Under the pieces are notes generated by a model. That model searched no databases, was not told the DNA's origin, and saw only the letters and a list, made by a program, of their open reading frames with translations. Positions 17,575-18,385 of a stretch of DNA of 18,385 nt are shown here, piece by piece. The stretch comes from an uncultured Lachnospiraceae bacterium. Its GTDB lineage: Bacteria; Bacillota; Clostridia; Lachnospirales; Lachnospiraceae. How positions within the stretch are numbered: position 1 is the stretch's first letter; each line of letters starts with the position of its first letter. The DNA is taken from positions 1 through 18,385 of the forward strand of contig CAJTTU010000001.1 of NCBI GenBank assembly GCA_910579325.1, in the 5' to 3' direction. The translations under genes and the position numbers were made by a program.

Positions 17575-18385
17575 ATGATACAAATATTGACATATAATGG
17601 GAAAAACACATCTTATAATGGGAAAGATACCGTTGTTAATTCTCTGCATGATGCAAGGTCTTTGGATGATTTTGAAATCAATATTATAGATTTGCAGAAT
17701 ATGTCTTTATGGGAAAATAATGATTCATCAAACACAGATATAAATGATGTGGATGATTTAGAAAGCCTGGGTATTATGATTGATGCAAGTAATTGCCCTA
17801 ACATTATTATTCTTTTTCCTCAAAATGTTGTTTTTAGATATGATTACAGTAGAGTCAGAAAGGCATATGACGAACAATGCGAATTGAAAAATATAATTCC
17901 AAATCTGCTTGATATATTGTCAAATATATATTTGCCTATTGAAACAATAGAACTGCGTTATGAAAATACAAGTACAAAAATTTTAGACGAGAAGTTATCG
18001 GCTTCATTTTGTTTTTGCGTTCCGGAAGAAGATGTTTTAATTGCTTCTGAAAAAAGCAGGAGACCTACCGTAGTAAAATGCTCAAAAGTAATTCTATCAA
18101 CTCTTGCCATACAAAATTATAAAGAGGTAATTGCCCTGCTGAAAGAGCTTGGAATAATAAAAGAAAAAATAGGTATTCCTGACTGGATGGAGGATATCAA
18201 AATGTTTGATGATATGAAGCAGCTTGAAGAAATCCAAAAGAATAGTGATATCATTAAAGAGTCTCAGAATAAAATAGACGCGGCGTTAAGATGTATTGAA
18301 AGAAATAATCGTTATAAATCTATTTTGTATACAAATGGCGATGAATTAGTTGATGTCGTGTTTGAAATTCTGGAAGAAATGCTGG
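17575..18385 (+). CDS. AT-rich gene for an unknown, possibly nuclease-linked accessory protein (truncated by window end)
   Basis: At least 270 residues; the frame is open to the window end. GGGAGG (17562-17567) serves ATG 17575; the adjacent ATG 17572 is possible. The protein is acidic and soluble (starts MIQILTYNGKNTSYNGKDTV). It has a helix-rich region (IPNLLDILSNIYLPIETIEL), a motif IPDWMEDIKMFDD, and near the end NRYKSILYTNGDELVDVVFE. The last piece resembles the helix leading into PD-(D/E)xK nuclease-like domains (Y..LLY..GDELE), so such a domain may follow past the edge. Codon use is far richer in A and T than in the early operon, and the gene has its own terminator-bounded unit. That fits an accessory (defence or moron) gene. 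Name and function are not established. Confidence 0.7.
   Translation, partial: MIQILTYNGKNTSYNGKDTVVNSLHDARSLDDFEINIIDLQNMSLWENNDSSNTDINDVDDLESLGIMIDASNCPNIIILFPQNVVFRYDYSRVRKAYDEQCELKNIIPNLLDILSNIYLPIETIELRYENTSTKILDEKLSASFCFCVPEEDVLIASEKSRRPTVVKCSKVILSTLAIQNYKEVIALLKELGIIKEKIGIPDWMEDIKMFDDMKQLEEIQKNSDIIKESQNKIDAALRCIERNNRYKSILYTNGDELVDVVFEILEEML

Noticed and set aside
1..18385. Insertion sequences, group II introns, rRNA or a complete tRNA
   Set aside because: No transposase, reverse transcriptase or intron motif was seen, and the only tRNA-like sequence is the 3' fragment at 819-861.

Overview
The window looks like the left end and early region of a temperate phage (prophage) integrated in a Gram-positive anaerobe of the Clostridia, most likely a Lachnospiraceae. 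The grounds are strong AGGAGG ribosome-binding sites, consensus TTGACA/TATAAT promoters, the gene families present and roughly 50% GC in the core. No host marker gene is present, so the genus is a guess. Left of about position 862 lies probable host flank. It ends in the 3' part of a tRNA-Lys(CTT)-like gene (819-861, minus), which I read as an attachment-site remnant beside a tyrosine integrase (1051-2169, minus).

Layout: (1) 1-862, flank with an Fst-like type I toxin-antitoxin locus. (2) 862-2330, attP arm region with phased TGTCCTA repeats, then the integrase. (3) 2330-2640, a second type I toxin-antitoxin locus of the small holin-like toxin kind. (4) 2631-3888, the lysogeny switch: ImmA/IrrE-type peptidase and a CI-like repressor leftward, a Cro-like repressor rightward, with palindromic operators sitting in the spacers of both divergent promoters. 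(5) 3900-5580, AT-rich accessory region. It holds small rightward genes and two leftward genes for membrane-anchored proteins, which share an almost identical 40-bp promoter plus leader (moron-like cassettes). (6) 5596-6480, an excisionase-like protein, a small unknown protein, an XRE protein, and a second XRE repressor facing tandem promoters that each contain the same operator. (7) 6529-16329, a long GC-richer rightward early operon: zinc-ribbon-like small proteins, an HUH rolling-circle Rep-like protein preceded by a long hairpin, an RNase H-like protein lacking most catalytic residues, a PP-loop PAPS-reductase-like protein, a DNA adenine methylase, a Cys-rich protein, a repeat-containing DNA cytosine methyltransferase, a winged-helix protein, YopX-like protein, SSB, an HNH-like nuclease, an ASCH protein and several unknowns. 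(8) 16358-17353, a sigma-region-4/ArpU-like regulator and two small genes. Each small gene has a promoter carrying the same 13-15 bp element directly abutting the -35 box. (9) 17575-end, an AT-rich truncated gene with its own signals, probably an accessory gene.

Read together, the CI/Cro switch would decide between lysogeny and lytic growth. The early operon would replicate and modify phage DNA. The ArpU-like protein is a candidate activator of the next transcription block. The low-GC, oppositely oriented or separately terminated genes (4163-4498, 5000-5497, 17575-end and both toxin loci) are the best candidates for maintenance, exclusion or defence functions. All names come from motif reading; no database search was run.
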